Positions 22,787-29,444 of a stretch of DNA of 64,000 nt are shown piece by piece (position 1 is the stretch's first letter; each line of letters opens with the position of its first letter). The translations under genes and the position numbers were made by a program. The DNA is taken from IMG/VR virus record IMGVR_UViG_3300036852_000134, positions 18,865 through 82,864 of that record, one strand, 5' to 3'. This stretch comes from a virus. The notes beneath the pieces are model-generated. The model had not been told where the DNA came from and searched no databases. It worked only from the letters and a program-made list of their open reading frames with translations.

Positions 22787-23754
22787 GAGTGCCCGCTCCA
22801 CTTCTGCTTTTCGGCCCTGAGCTTTGCCTGAGCCTCTTCGACGTAGCCGCGGATGCGCTCCCGCCGGGTTGGTTGGGCGTCTTTGGCTGGCGCCGCAGCG
22901 CTCTTAGGCTCGGCCTTCATGCGCTGGGCGATCTTCGCCCAAGCCTGCAGAGGCTTGGCAACAAGGCCGCCGGTCACCAGATCGGTTTTCAGTTTGTGGT
23001 AACTCTGCGCGGTCACGTCCTGACCGAACGTTCGCACCGTACTCGCCAGCCACTGCCGAGCGTTGGCCTTCGTGGCGGGAGGTTCCAGCCACTGCTGGAT
23101 GTCGCCAATCATCAACTCAGCTGAGCCATTCAAGCCAGCCAGCTCGCCAGCAGGCTCATCGTTGGTTTCTGGGCGCAGACTGCTAGCTAGCCTTCTAGCT
23201 AGCTCTTCAGAAGTAATTATCTCCGAAGGAGATTCCTTATTCCCGTGCGAAGTTATATCCACGCGCGCAGGCGTATGCGCGGGCGCGTCTTGCGCAAGTT
23301 CGTCCGTAATTTCTACGGCAGCCACAGCCGTAATTTGCTCCTCTGATCCGTAGTCCTTACTGGCTTCGTCCGTAACTTTTACGGCTGGCGCCTCCGTAAT
23401 TGTTACGTTCTGTTCTTTGCGGAACTTGTTCGGATTGCGCTGGAGCAGATCAGTAAAAGTTACGGGCGTCTCCTTGAAGGCAGGAGATACCTCTATCGTC
23501 GTCACGCGACCAATTGTGATCCGCTTGACGATCACCCACCCCTGCTCGGACAGGTAGCGCTTCCATTTGTTGTAGGTCTTATCGGCGACGCCCTTGGTGT
23601 CCATGCCGACGAGCACCGCCAGTTCCTCGTTGGAGGTGGCTTTGAAGGCGACGGCATAGATCGCCAGCGCGCGGGCCTGGTACGGCACGGCGCTCTCCGA
23701 CATGCGGTAGAGCCATTCGGCTAGGGAGATGCGGAGTTCGTTGCTCTTGGTCAT
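22783..23754 (-). CDS. phage replication initiator (lambda O-like) carrying iterons
   Basis: 323 residues. The first 110 residues form a winged-helix region (LAEWLYRMSESAVPYQARALAIYAVAFKATSNEELAVLVGMDTKGVADKTYNKWKRYLSEQGWVIVKRITIGRVTTIEV). The middle (110-190) is a linker with repeated V-x-[IFV]-T-[DE] units (PVTFTD, NVTITE, AVKVTD, AVEITD) encoded by the DNA iterons. The C-terminal half is helical and Lys/Arg-rich, as in initiators that bind the loader. ATGA overlaps on both sides. Confidence 0.7.
   Translation of the reverse strand: MTKSNELRISLAEWLYRMSESAVPYQARALAIYAVAFKATSNEELAVLVGMDTKGVADKTYNKWKRYLSEQGWVIVKRITIGRVTTIEVSPAFKETPVTFTDLLQRNPNKFRKEQNVTITEAPAVKVTDEASKDYGSEEQITAVAAVEITDELAQDAPAHTPARVDITSHGNKESPSEIITSEELARRLASSLRPETNDEPAGELAGLNGSAELMIGDIQQWLEPPATKANARQWLASTVRTFGQDVTAQSYHKLKTDLVTGGLVAKPLQAWAKIAQRMKAEPKSAAAPAKDAQPTRRERIRGYVEEAQAKLRAEKQKWSGHS
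23185..23465. other. candidate replication origin with iterons
   Basis: Inside the initiator gene, an 11-bp GTAA-N3-TTAC core occurs as clear copies at 23372-23382, 23396-23406 and 23453-23463 and as degenerate copies at 23306-23316 and 23350-23360, with a half-copy at about 23328-23337. Starts of the first five are spaced about 20-24 bases apart. An AT-rich block with repeated CTAGCTAG lies at about 23186-23240. This is the layout of lambda-type origins (iterons inside the O gene beside an AT-rich region). Confidence 0.65.
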
Positions 23755-24206
23755 TTCGCACCACCCCATTCCTCTGGAGTGCGTGCGTACTTACTCCAAT
23801 TGCATCGCCCACAAGCTGGCGTCAGGTTCTCAACGTCATCGGTGCCACCTTGAGCATGGGGGATGACGTGGTCGATCTGGTAGCCGTTCCAAGCCGTACG
23901 GTCGAATGGGTTCAGCTGCTCGTTGCAGTAGGTGCAGAATCCGTTCGTCTTCTTCCAGACCTCCCAAGCGAACTGATCTGTTACCCTCCCCCGTTGTCCT
24001 ACTGCTGGCTGCTCCAATCCCAGGAGCGCAGCCATGCCAGAGCACTTCTCTTTCGCCTTGATGTCCCTGCTCTTGACGATGTCCAAAATCGCCGCCAGCT
24101 TTGCTTCGTCACCCTGTGGATTGTGCGGGGATATCTTGACTTCTGTGCGGCTTTCATATACCACGGCATCACCTTTGTATGGGTCGGACTTCGCAGGTCT
24201 ACTCAT
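23751..24206 (-). CDS. HNH endonuclease
   Basis: 151 residues. C-terminal half: TNGFCTYCNEQLNPFDRTAWNGYQIDHVIPHAQGGTDDVENLTPACGRCNWSKYARTP, a classical HNH with two CxxC pairs and DH-P-H core. The N-terminal half is polar with a helical segment (AKLAAILDIVKSRDIKAKEK). It precedes the initiator gene with ATGA overlap. Start taken at the ATG 24206. Confidence 0.85.
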   Translation of the reverse strand: MSRPAKSDPYKGDAVVYESRTEVKISPHNPQGDEAKLAAILDIVKSRDIKAKEKCSGMAALLGLEQPAVGQRGRVTDQFAWEVWKKTNGFCTYCNEQLNPFDRTAWNGYQIDHVIPHAQGGTDDVENLTPACGRCNWSKYARTPEEWGGAK

Positions 24207-24244
24207 CACCACGCTCAGGCTGGCACCCCGAGCGACACTCTCCA

Positions 24245-24274
24245 GAAGGCTCCTACCGGCAAGTGGGAGCCTTC
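24245..24274. repeat. GAAGGCTCC/GGAGCCTTC hairpin
   Basis: Nine-bp arms around a 12-base loop between the 24282 gene end and the HNH gene start. No T-run on either strand, so it is more likely a processing or stability element than a terminator. Confidence 0.45.
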
Positions 24275-24281
24275 AATCATT

Positions 24282-24506
24282 TCAGGCCTCTCGATCCTCC
24301 CTATCCTCCCTCCTGGACCAGGCGAGCGCGTAGGCGCAGACGGCGACAATCCCGCAGCAGATGAGGTTGACGAGGCCCCACTTGAGATACTCCGGCCATA
24401 GGTCGAAGCCGGTGATGTCCCTGTAGGTGATGATGGCGACGGCGCCGTAGGTGGCGAGAAGGATGCCGCCTAGGAAGGCGATGTCCTTGAGGTGGCGGAG
24501 GGTCAT
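24282..24506 (-). CDS. two-pass membrane protein
   Basis: 74 residues with hydrophobic helices near residues 9-28 (AFLGGILLATYGAVAIITY) and 43-64 (WGLVNLICCGIVAVCAYALAW) and a charged C-terminal tail (RREDREDREA). Overlaps the upstream gene by ATGA. No family recognised. Confidence 0.65.
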   Translation of the reverse strand: MTLRHLKDIAFLGGILLATYGAVAIITYRDITGFDLWPEYLKWGLVNLICCGIVAVCAYALAWSRREDREDREA

Positions 24507-24721
24507 GACGTGCCCCTGTGCGTGTCTACTGTGATGCAGGTCTCAGCACGCTCACGGAGCCACTGGGCGGTGGCGCGCGGGGAGCCTCTGCGATCATCCC
24601 GGCCATTGGCGAAGCCGTGCCGGTAGCTGTAGCTGCGGTTGGCGGACGGCTCCGGCGCGTCACGGTCGTACCCGTCCATGAACCCCTGCATCATCTCGTC
24701 TTCGGCCTCCTTGCGGGTCAT
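24503..24721 (-). CDS. ribosome modulation factor-like protein
   Basis: 72 residues. The pattern AEDEMMQGFMDGYDR...P...YSYRHGFANGRDDRRG follows the G-x3-G...Y-x2-G[WF]-x2-GR layout of ribosome modulation factor, which parks ribosomes as 100S dimers. Similarity is short and the usual RMF core is only partly kept, so the assignment is tentative. Adjacent tiny genes overlap at both ends (ATGA). Confidence 0.5.
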   Translation of the reverse strand: MTRKEAEDEMMQGFMDGYDRDAPEPSANRSYSYRHGFANGRDDRRGSPRATAQWLRERAETCITVDTHRGTS

Positions 24722-24816
24722 GACCTTCCCCTGATTTTGGCGACCAAGCTTCGGAGCCAGAATGCAAGCCGATCAAGATAGGGATCGAGGGGACGGGGCT
24801 TGAGGTAGTGGGTCAT
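24718..24816 (-). CDS. 32-residue basic amphipathic protein
   Basis: Sequence MTHYLKPRPLDPYLDRLAF... with a Trp- and Leu-rich helix and basic end. ATG overlaps the upstream stop and its own stop overlaps the next ATG (ATGA twice), which supports translation despite its size. Function unknown. Confidence 0.55.
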   Translation of the reverse strand: MTHYLKPRPLDPYLDRLAFWLRSLVAKIRGRS

Positions 24817-25034
24817 GCGGCCTGCTCCTGCGCTGGAGAGGCTTCCTCGGATGGCGTCGGATCCAGAAGGTCGGCTGCGCGCTCGAACTCCGCAGCCCTG
24901 TCTAAGTAGCCTGCTGCGTCGCTTCTGGCCTCAGCTACGCGCTGCCCCCACATCTCAGCGTCCCTATCCCTATCAACGGCCGCGCTGCGGAATGCGGCTG
25001 CTCTCTCCCTCAGATGCTTCGACGCTTGGTTCAT
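24813..25034 (-). CDS. 73-residue coiled-coil protein
   Basis: Ala/Arg/Glu-rich helix (HLRERAAAFRSAAVDRDRDAEMWGQRVAEARSDAAGYLDRAAEFERAADLL) with a Pro/Ala-rich end. It is preceded by the structured element at 25049-25141. Function unknown. Confidence 0.65.
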   Translation of the reverse strand: MNQASKHLRERAAAFRSAAVDRDRDAEMWGQRVAEARSDAAGYLDRAAEFERAADLLDPTPSEEASPAQEQAA

Positions 25035-25048
25035 TGTCTTTCCCTTTC

Positions 25049-25141
25049 GCTTCAGGCGTCAGTGGAGCGGAGATGGACGAAGGCGGGTGCTGCAAAGCCC
25101 TAAACACCGCCCTCTAGTGCCCATCTCCGCACCGCTGAAGC
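25049..25141. ncRNA. 93-nt stem-loop element
   Basis: Three nested stems: GCTTCAG/CTGAAGC (25049-25055 with 25135-25141), GCGGAGATGG/CCATCTCCGC (25067-25076 with 25121-25130), and GGCGGGTG/CACCGCC inside. It fills the space between two small minus-strand genes, so it would lie in the leader of the 25034 gene. Could be a regulatory RNA or processing site. Confidence 0.5.
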
Positions 25142-25142
25142 C

Positions 25143-25307
25143 TCAATTCGGCTTGACTTGATATTCTTCGGTCGAGCCGTCTGGATTGACTTTGAGGTGA
25201 CGACACTTCGGGCAACCGGCCTCTGCGGCTTGGACGGCTGCATCGCCTTCCAGGTCGCATTCTGGCGGCCCAGCACAGACGATTACTTCCGGTCTCTCGT
25301 TGTTCAT
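25143..25307 (-). CDS. 54-residue zinc-ribbon-like protein
   Basis: Contains VCAGPPEC and later GCPKCRH, giving Cys/His sites that could form a small zinc ribbon. GGGGA ribosome site. The hairpin at 25328-25355 lies in its leader. Not named. Confidence 0.55.
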   Translation of the reverse strand: MNNERPEVIVCAGPPECDLEGDAAVQAAEAGCPKCRHLKVNPDGSTEEYQVKPN

Positions 25308-25327
25308 TGGCGCTATCCCCGGCAGTG

Positions 25328-25355
25328 CCGGCTCAACTCCGTAGAGTTGAACCGG
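25328..25355. repeat. 12-bp perfect-stem hairpin
   Basis: CCGGTTCAACTC, loop TACG, GAGTTGAGCCGG on the minus strand, with one wobble pair. It sits 21 bases ahead of the zinc-ribbon gene start. The rest of 25308-25491 shows no gene I can support. Confidence 0.5.
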
Positions 25356-25491
25356 CTACCGTCCTTTGTGGTGAACACGGTGCTTACTCACACGCTACCT
25401 ACGGACCCCATTCTCATTCAGCCGGCACACTGGCGCGTCCGCACTCATCCAGACTAGGACCCGGCCAGCACCCATTGAGTGCGCCGGCAGA

Positions 25492-26598
25492 TCAGACCAG
25501 AGCGTGAAGGCCTCCATTCCTCCGCGGCGTGTAAGTGAGGGAGTTGGCGCGACCCTTGCGGTCGGCCTTCACCTTCCCCCTTCCCTTGAGCCTCTGGATG
25601 TCGCGAGAAACCTTGGCCTCTGAAACGCGCAGGGCGTCAGCGATGACCCTTTGGCTGGTCACGCTCGGGTTGGTTGCAAGGAACTCCTCGACGGAGGCGT
25701 ACTTGGGTTGCAGGGTCAATGGAACGGTAGGCCTCGGGGCGGGCGCCGGTACTCGCGGCGGATCGCTACTCACTTTGTGCAAAGGTTCCGGGGCTGCCTG
25801 CAACTGTGGGGGAGCCGCGATCTTTGCAGGGAGATCGACAACGTTTTCACCCCTCGGTGCAATCGTTGCAGGCTGCGATTTGTCTTTGCCGCCAGAGCCT
25901 TCCGGAGAGCCTGCAAGCTTCCGCCCGTTCGGGGCCGTCGGTTCCGGGTTCCATGAAAGCAAGAAGCCTGCACCGGGGAAGCCTATCATTTTCAGGAAGA
26001 TGATCAGGATTGCAAAGTAGGCCGAGCGGATCTGCTGGACCGTTTCAAGGCTCACTCCCAACTTCGATGCAATGATTTCAGCTCCGGCGTCGGGGGCGAC
26101 GATGACTTTCACCTCAGCATCGCGGAAGGATTTGATCGCCTCCTGCGAGCCGTAGATGAAATCCTCACGTGCCGCGCTCGTCTTTGCCTTGCCGGCAAAG
26201 GTTGCCATCTTGCCGACGCTGTCCCTTGCAAGCTTGTCGGCATCTGCGATGCGCTCATTGGTGGTGGCGCGCGTCTTGCTCGCTGAGATCGCCTCGGTTG
26301 CCTGGAAGCTGTAGACGGAGTTGGCGGACCAACCCGCGCTAGCCACTAGCGCTATCCCAAAGATGAAGGCCCAACCCCACCGGCGATTCCCAGCGCAGAC
26401 GCCGGCCGCGAGCCCGCAGAACAGCAAGCCCATCACGTCGATGGAGACAGAGCCGACGCTGTTGATGATCTTGCCGGCGACAGTCACGCCTTGGTGGCCG
26501 CCCTGGAACCAATTCGTCACACCAGTCAAGATCAGGAGGGCGATGCTGCCGGCCAGCACCCCCCAGCCGCAAATCCTGAATTTCAAAGTCTGCGACAT
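25492..26598 (-). CDS. membrane protein with C-terminal winged-helix domain
   Basis: 368 residues. Membrane helices near 10-26, 45-65 and 75-92, a soluble segment (residues 100-170), another helix near 195-215 (AYFAILIIFLKMIGFPGAGFLLSW), then a disordered Pro-rich linker and a wHTH at about 300-350 (EEFLATNPSVTSQRVIADALRVSEAKVSRDIQRLKGRGKVKADRKGRANSLTY). This is a DNA-binding domain tethered to the membrane, encoded between GcrA and the replication genes. Membrane anchoring of the phage replisome or signal sensing are options. Confidence 0.7.
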   Translation of the reverse strand: MSQTLKFRICGWGVLAGSIALLILTGVTNWFQGGHQGVTVAGKIINSVGSVSIDVMGLLFCGLAAGVCAGNRRWGWAFIFGIALVASAGWSANSVYSFQATEAISASKTRATTNERIADADKLARDSVGKMATFAGKAKTSAAREDFIYGSQEAIKSFRDAEVKVIVAPDAGAEIIASKLGVSLETVQQIRSAYFAILIIFLKMIGFPGAGFLLSWNPEPTAPNGRKLAGSPEGSGGKDKSQPATIAPRGENVVDLPAKIAAPPQLQAAPEPLHKVSSDPPRVPAPAPRPTVPLTLQPKYASVEEFLATNPSVTSQRVIADALRVSEAKVSRDIQRLKGRGKVKADRKGRANSLTYTPRRNGGLHALV

Positions 26599-26658
26599 GC
26601 GCTGCACCTATGCTTGTTCTTGAACCTGTGGGGACGCAACGCACTCGACTTGGAAGGC

Positions 26659-27207
26659 TCACGCTGCCTCCAACTCTCTCTCGACAACTGGGGCAGGCGC
26701 GGAGACTGCTGGTGGCGTGCGCGGGCGCACGGGGGTGTACGCACGGGCGTGATGGCCGGCGCAGTAGGCCGACACCGGGATGCCCGGAAGCCCCATGCGG
26801 TCTAGGCCGCAGAATAGAGGCTCATGCGCGCCGACCGCTGCGGGGTCGCCAACTGGCCATTTGCAGTGCTTGAGATCCAGGTCGGCAAAGCTGATACGGG
26901 CCTTGTCGTCTGCCGCAGGCATGGGGAGTGGCGCCGGTTCCATCGGTGGACTGCGCACCATGTTGGGGGACGTGACGAAAACGAAGGGCTTACCCTTGCT
27001 TTTCGGCTTGGGCTGCCCCTTGGGTGGGACGCGGCGGCTGTATTTGATGCGTGACTTGGTGGCGCGGCCGGCGAGACCGAGGCGGTGGATCTTGCCAATC
27101 ACGCCGTTGCGCGTCACGCCGCCCAGCCGGCCAGCGATCTGGCTGCAGCTGAAGCCGTCGGCCCAGAGGCGCTTCAGGGCGGCGGTGCGCTCGTCATTCC
27201 ACCTCAT
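26659..27207 (-). CDS. gcrA: GcrA-like cell-cycle regulator
   Basis: 182 residues. The N-terminal MRWNDERTAALKRLWADGFSCSQIAGRLGGVTRNGVIGKIHRLGLAGR is the GcrA HTH, and the C-terminal part keeps KHCKWPVGDP...FCG...YCAGHHARAY. In Caulobacter, GcrA binds sigma70 RNA polymerase and CcrM-methylated GANTC sites. A phage copy could redirect host cell-cycle promoters or drive phage genes. Overlaps the upstream HTH gene. High confidence in family, role inferred. Confidence 0.9.
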   Translation of the reverse strand: MRWNDERTAALKRLWADGFSCSQIAGRLGGVTRNGVIGKIHRLGLAGRATKSRIKYSRRVPPKGQPKPKSKGKPFVFVTSPNMVRSPPMEPAPLPMPAADDKARISFADLDLKHCKWPVGDPAAVGAHEPLFCGLDRMGLPGIPVSAYCAGHHARAYTPVRPRTPPAVSAPAPVVERELEAA

Positions 27208-27542
27208 GACGCGCGAGCCTCCGCGCGGCGCTCGCAGTAGGCGCGCTGCGACTGCCTCCTGCGCTCGATGAATTCCGGGTCTGCCCGGTTCCGCTCACGG
27301 TACGCCCTGACTATTCGCTTCTTGCGTTCGCGGAACTCCGGGTCGTTGCGGTAGCGCTCAACCTTGTATTTCCTATCCCGCGCGACGTCGCACGGCAGCT
27401 GCATCGGGTTGCCGCTAGGGCTTGTGTGCTGCCGCACCCGGTGAACGTAGGCGTAACTGAACCCGGTAAGCCGCACGATCTCAGCGTTGCTGAGGTGCAG
27501 GAGCTTCCGGATCTGATCTGCTTTGCTGAGTTGCGTCGCCAT
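27204..27542 (-). CDS. HTH protein with basic repeats
   Basis: 112 residues. N-terminal HTH (ADQIRKLLHLSNAEIVRLTGFSYAYVHRVRQH), then two basic repeats centred on YRNDPEFRERKK and NRADPEFIERRR. Start at the ATG 27542. It is the first gene after the structured element at 27786-27914 on the leftward transcript. Probably a transcription regulator. Confidence 0.7.
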   Translation of the reverse strand: MATQLSKADQIRKLLHLSNAEIVRLTGFSYAYVHRVRQHTSPSGNPMQLPCDVARDRKYKVERYRNDPEFRERKKRIVRAYRERNRADPEFIERRRQSQRAYCERRAEARAS

Positions 27543-28159
27543 CACGATGCCCTAATCTGTCTCGATACTGACGCAACGCGGGGTCCGAAAGTGGGGAGAG
27601 CCTTTTGAACTCTCCCCCAAACGCAGTTAGGCGGCGCGGACTGATTAGCTGGCGAACGATATGTCCACCCTCTCGGGCAGCCCTGCAGTACCAACCAGCG
27701 GCATCAGTCCTTCTCTTGAGGTGCGACCGCCACCGAACATGGCCGCCCCATGGGAGAGGTACGCAGGGACCACGCCTTGCGGCGCCGCGATTTCGACGGG
27801 CAGCTCAGCGGAGATCAACCCGCCTATCGGCTTGGCCTAGGTTCGGAGGCATCGTTGCCGGGCCGCCCCAGCTCATCCCCCTCGGTCTAGGCTTCGTCGC
27901 CCGTCGAAATCGCGCCGACGCCAGGAAACTCAAACGCGACTTATGCTGACGTACTTGTCCACAACCGTTGTGCGCTGCCGATCAGAACCTTGACCGTCAT
28001 ACCCCCGTCACATTCCGCCTTGACGCTGCATCTTTACTGTGCACAGTGCTTGCGCAGAGCTTCTGCGTGCGGGACGCTCAGGGGTGGGCAACAACAAACA
28101 ACGTCGGCGCACTCGACATACGCGGGTAACTCGGGATGCAACTGACACTGAGAGACTAC
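27543..28159. other. gene-free leader region of the left early operon
   Basis: 617 bases between the HTH gene and the Cro-like gene. It contains the 129-nt inverted-repeat element (27786-27914), a perfect 12-bp palindrome ACTGTGCACAGT at 28036-28047, and a minus-strand 19-codon frame (27941-28000) I do not trust. Plus-strand frames here have no good start signals. Confidence 0.55.
27786..27914 (-). ncRNA. 129-nt structured RNA in left early transcript
   Basis: A perfect 16-bp terminal stem (CGCGATTTCGACGGGC at 27786-27801 with its complement at 27899-27914). Inside, on the minus strand, GCCTAG/CTAGGC and GAGG/CCTC nest, and GCC-GATA-GGC forms a tetraloop hairpin. It sits in the leftward transcript after the Cro-like gene. 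It matches in length and position, and in one GAGGGG..TGAG..GCGGCCCG stretch, the element at 29288-29416. Confidence 0.55.
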
Positions 28160-28447
28160 TTACGCAGCCGCGCGCTCGGATTGACGCTTAGGGCGCGGCT
28201 TCTGGCCTTGCTTACGTAGAGTTTCGTTGGCCTTGTGCAGGTCGCTCTCCGTGACTTCACAGGCCGACATAACGAAGCTCCAGTGCCGCTCAGGAATGCC
28301 AATCTCGAACCACGAGTAGATCGACTTCTCGGCGACCGCCTGGTCTGGCCGTAGCTTCCTGCTGCGCACGAGTTCCCTCATGTGAGCATGCAGCCCCTTC
28401 GGGCCGCCTGCTCTCTGGATGATCTCGCGAACGTCGAGGGTGCTCAT
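28160..28447 (-). CDS. Cro-like regulator
   Basis: 95 residues. KSIYSWFEIGIPERHWSFVMSACEVTESDLHKANETLRKQG is the recognition-helix and dimer part of Cro/CI-type YdaS-like regulators, with a basic tail (KPRPKRQSERAAA). It is divergent from the CI gene with a short intergenic region of about 88 bases. Start at ATG 28447. First gene of the left early operon. Confidence 0.7.
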   Translation of the reverse strand: MSTLDVREIIQRAGGPKGLHAHMRELVRSRKLRPDQAVAEKSIYSWFEIGIPERHWSFVMSACEVTESDLHKANETLRKQGQKPRPKRQSERAAA

Positions 28448-28455
28448 GCTTGTCA

Positions 28456-28483
28456 CCATAATCTGAGATTTTCGGAATTGCAA
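28456..28483 (-). promoter_or_regulatory. left early promoter with CI operator in the spacer
   Basis: On the minus strand TTGCAA (28483-28478), 16 bases, TTATGG (28461-28456). An operator of TTTTCGGAA type (28469-28477) lies within the spacer. The same site type overlaps the right early promoter. Promoter strength not measured. Confidence 0.55.
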
Positions 28484-28535
28484 GCCGAGAAAATTGGAAG
28501 CATGGTGTCACGGTTAGCGGCTAAAGTCCGAACCC

Positions 28536-29159
28536 ATGAAATGGTGGGAACGACTAGGCCGCGTGGTGGAAGCACGCAAACTGTCCGTCGAGGAAATCTC
28601 GGCGCGCTCGGGCGTGCCTGTGAAGAGTGTGTACGGGTACATCAATGGTGACGTTGAGAATCCGCGTGGGGATGTCATCAAGAGACTGGCGGAAGCTATT
28701 GGTATGTCTGAGCAGGAGCTGCGCTACGGAAGTGGTCCCCAACACCTAGTCACAGCTAAACGCATCCCGTTGTTGGATATGCACAAATTGGGCAAGCTTA
28801 AGGTTGGAGAGAACCCTCTGTCACAGTGGGACGGGGTCTCTACGGCCGAAGTTCCTGTAGAGATTCCAGAGGGTTGCTTCGCCGTTCTCCTGGCTGACGA
28901 GAGCATGGAGCCAGAGTTCAAGAAGGGCTCAGTCATCATCTGCGACCCGAACGCGCCCATCATTCCAGGCAAGTACGTCGTCGTCGTCATGCCCGATAGC
29001 GAGGATGCCTTGTTCGGCCGGTTCAGGCCTGTGGGCTACAAGGATCTCCGGCGCTTTACGCTCATCCGAACCGGTGAGGACTATCCCGAGATCGAGTTCG
29101 GCGCGAAGGTGAAGGGTTTCATCATCGCCCGCGCCATCAAGCACGTCCGGGACATCTAA
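28536..29159 (+). CDS. CI-type repressor (XRE HTH + S24 domain)
   Basis: 207 residues. HTH at residues 14-63 (RKLSVEEISARSGVPVKSVYGYINGDVENPRGDVIKRLAEAIGMSEQEL), then a LexA/S24 domain with ADESMEPEF (Ser 123) and PIIPGKYVVVVMPDSEDALFGRFRPVG. The usual catalytic Lys position is occupied by Gly/Arg (G161/R162), so RecA-dependent self-cleavage may be lost. No clear ribosome site precedes the ATG. It controls both early promoters by its operators. Confidence 0.85.
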   Translation: MKWWERLGRVVEARKLSVEEISARSGVPVKSVYGYINGDVENPRGDVIKRLAEAIGMSEQELRYGSGPQHLVTAKRIPLLDMHKLGKLKVGENPLSQWDGVSTAEVPVEIPEGCFAVLLADESMEPEFKKGSVIICDPNAPIIPGKYVVVVMPDSEDALFGRFRPVGYKDLRRFTLIRTGEDYPEIEFGAKVKGFIIARAIKHVRDI

Positions 29160-29233
29160 ACCACCCTTACAACTTGTGCTGACAACCGTGGCCACAAAGC
29201 CACGGCTGACTTGCTGCGACGGGCGTTCTGAGT

Positions 29234-29274
29234 TTTTCGGAAGATTTTTATTGACGGTTCCCGGAAATTCGGAA
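29234..29274. promoter_or_regulatory. CI operator sites
   Basis: TTTTCGGAA at 29234-29242, TTCCCGGAA at 29258-29266 and AATTCGGAA at 29266-29274, sharing a TTC(C/G)GAA-type core with the site at 28469-28477 in the left promoter. Two lie inside the right promoter spacer. Confidence 0.55.
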
Positions 29275-29279
29275 ATATT
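29251..29279 (+). promoter_or_regulatory. right early promoter
   Basis: TTGACG (29251-29256), 17-base spacer, AATATT (29274-29279). Expected start is near 29286, two bases before the terminal stem of the structured element, so the RNA would begin folded. Confidence 0.6.
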
Positions 29280-29287
29280 CAGAACAA

Positions 29288-29416
29288 CACCGACACGGGT
29301 GTTCGGCTTCCACGCCGCTGACCGCAGGCTTCCCAGAGCGCCCTGCTCACTTGCGGCGCGGTCAGAGGGGTGAGGCGGCCCGCAGTCCCCTCCGCTAGCA
29401 GCGGCCCGTGTCGGTG
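29288..29416 (+). ncRNA. 129-nt four-hairpin structured leader RNA
   Basis: A perfect 12-bp terminal stem (CACCGACACGGG at 29288-29299, complement at 29405-29416) closes four hairpins: CGGC/GCCG, CTGACCGC/GCGGTCAG (29318-29325 with 29358-29365), AGGGG/CCCCT and CCGCT/AGCGG. It begins at the predicted transcription start and ends 28 bases before the first gene. Stems found by eye. Confidence 0.6.
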
Positions 29417-29444
29417 CCGCCTTGGTTGAGGATGGAGAGATTGC

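Larger units (their letters stand above)
29160..29444. promoter_or_regulatory. right early promoter region with structured leader
   Basis: 285 bases with no gene. It holds three operator-like TTC-GAA sites, a promoter (29251-29279) and the structured leader element 29288-29416, followed by GGAGAG and the ATG at 29445. Confidence 0.65.

Noticed and set aside
23306-23463. CRISPR-like repeats in the initiator gene
   Set aside because: The repeats are 11-bp palindromic cores inside a coding frame with no uniform spacers.
27605-27949. 114-codon plus-strand frame in the left early leader
   Set aside because: Arg/Pro-rich composition and no start signal; it overlaps the strong inverted repeat.
27941-28000. 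19-codon minus-strand frame MTVKVLIG
   Set aside because: No family, weak ribosome site and too short to support.
28102-28159. Possible operon promoter just before the Cro-like stop
   Set aside because: No pair of boxes with good spacing could be found.
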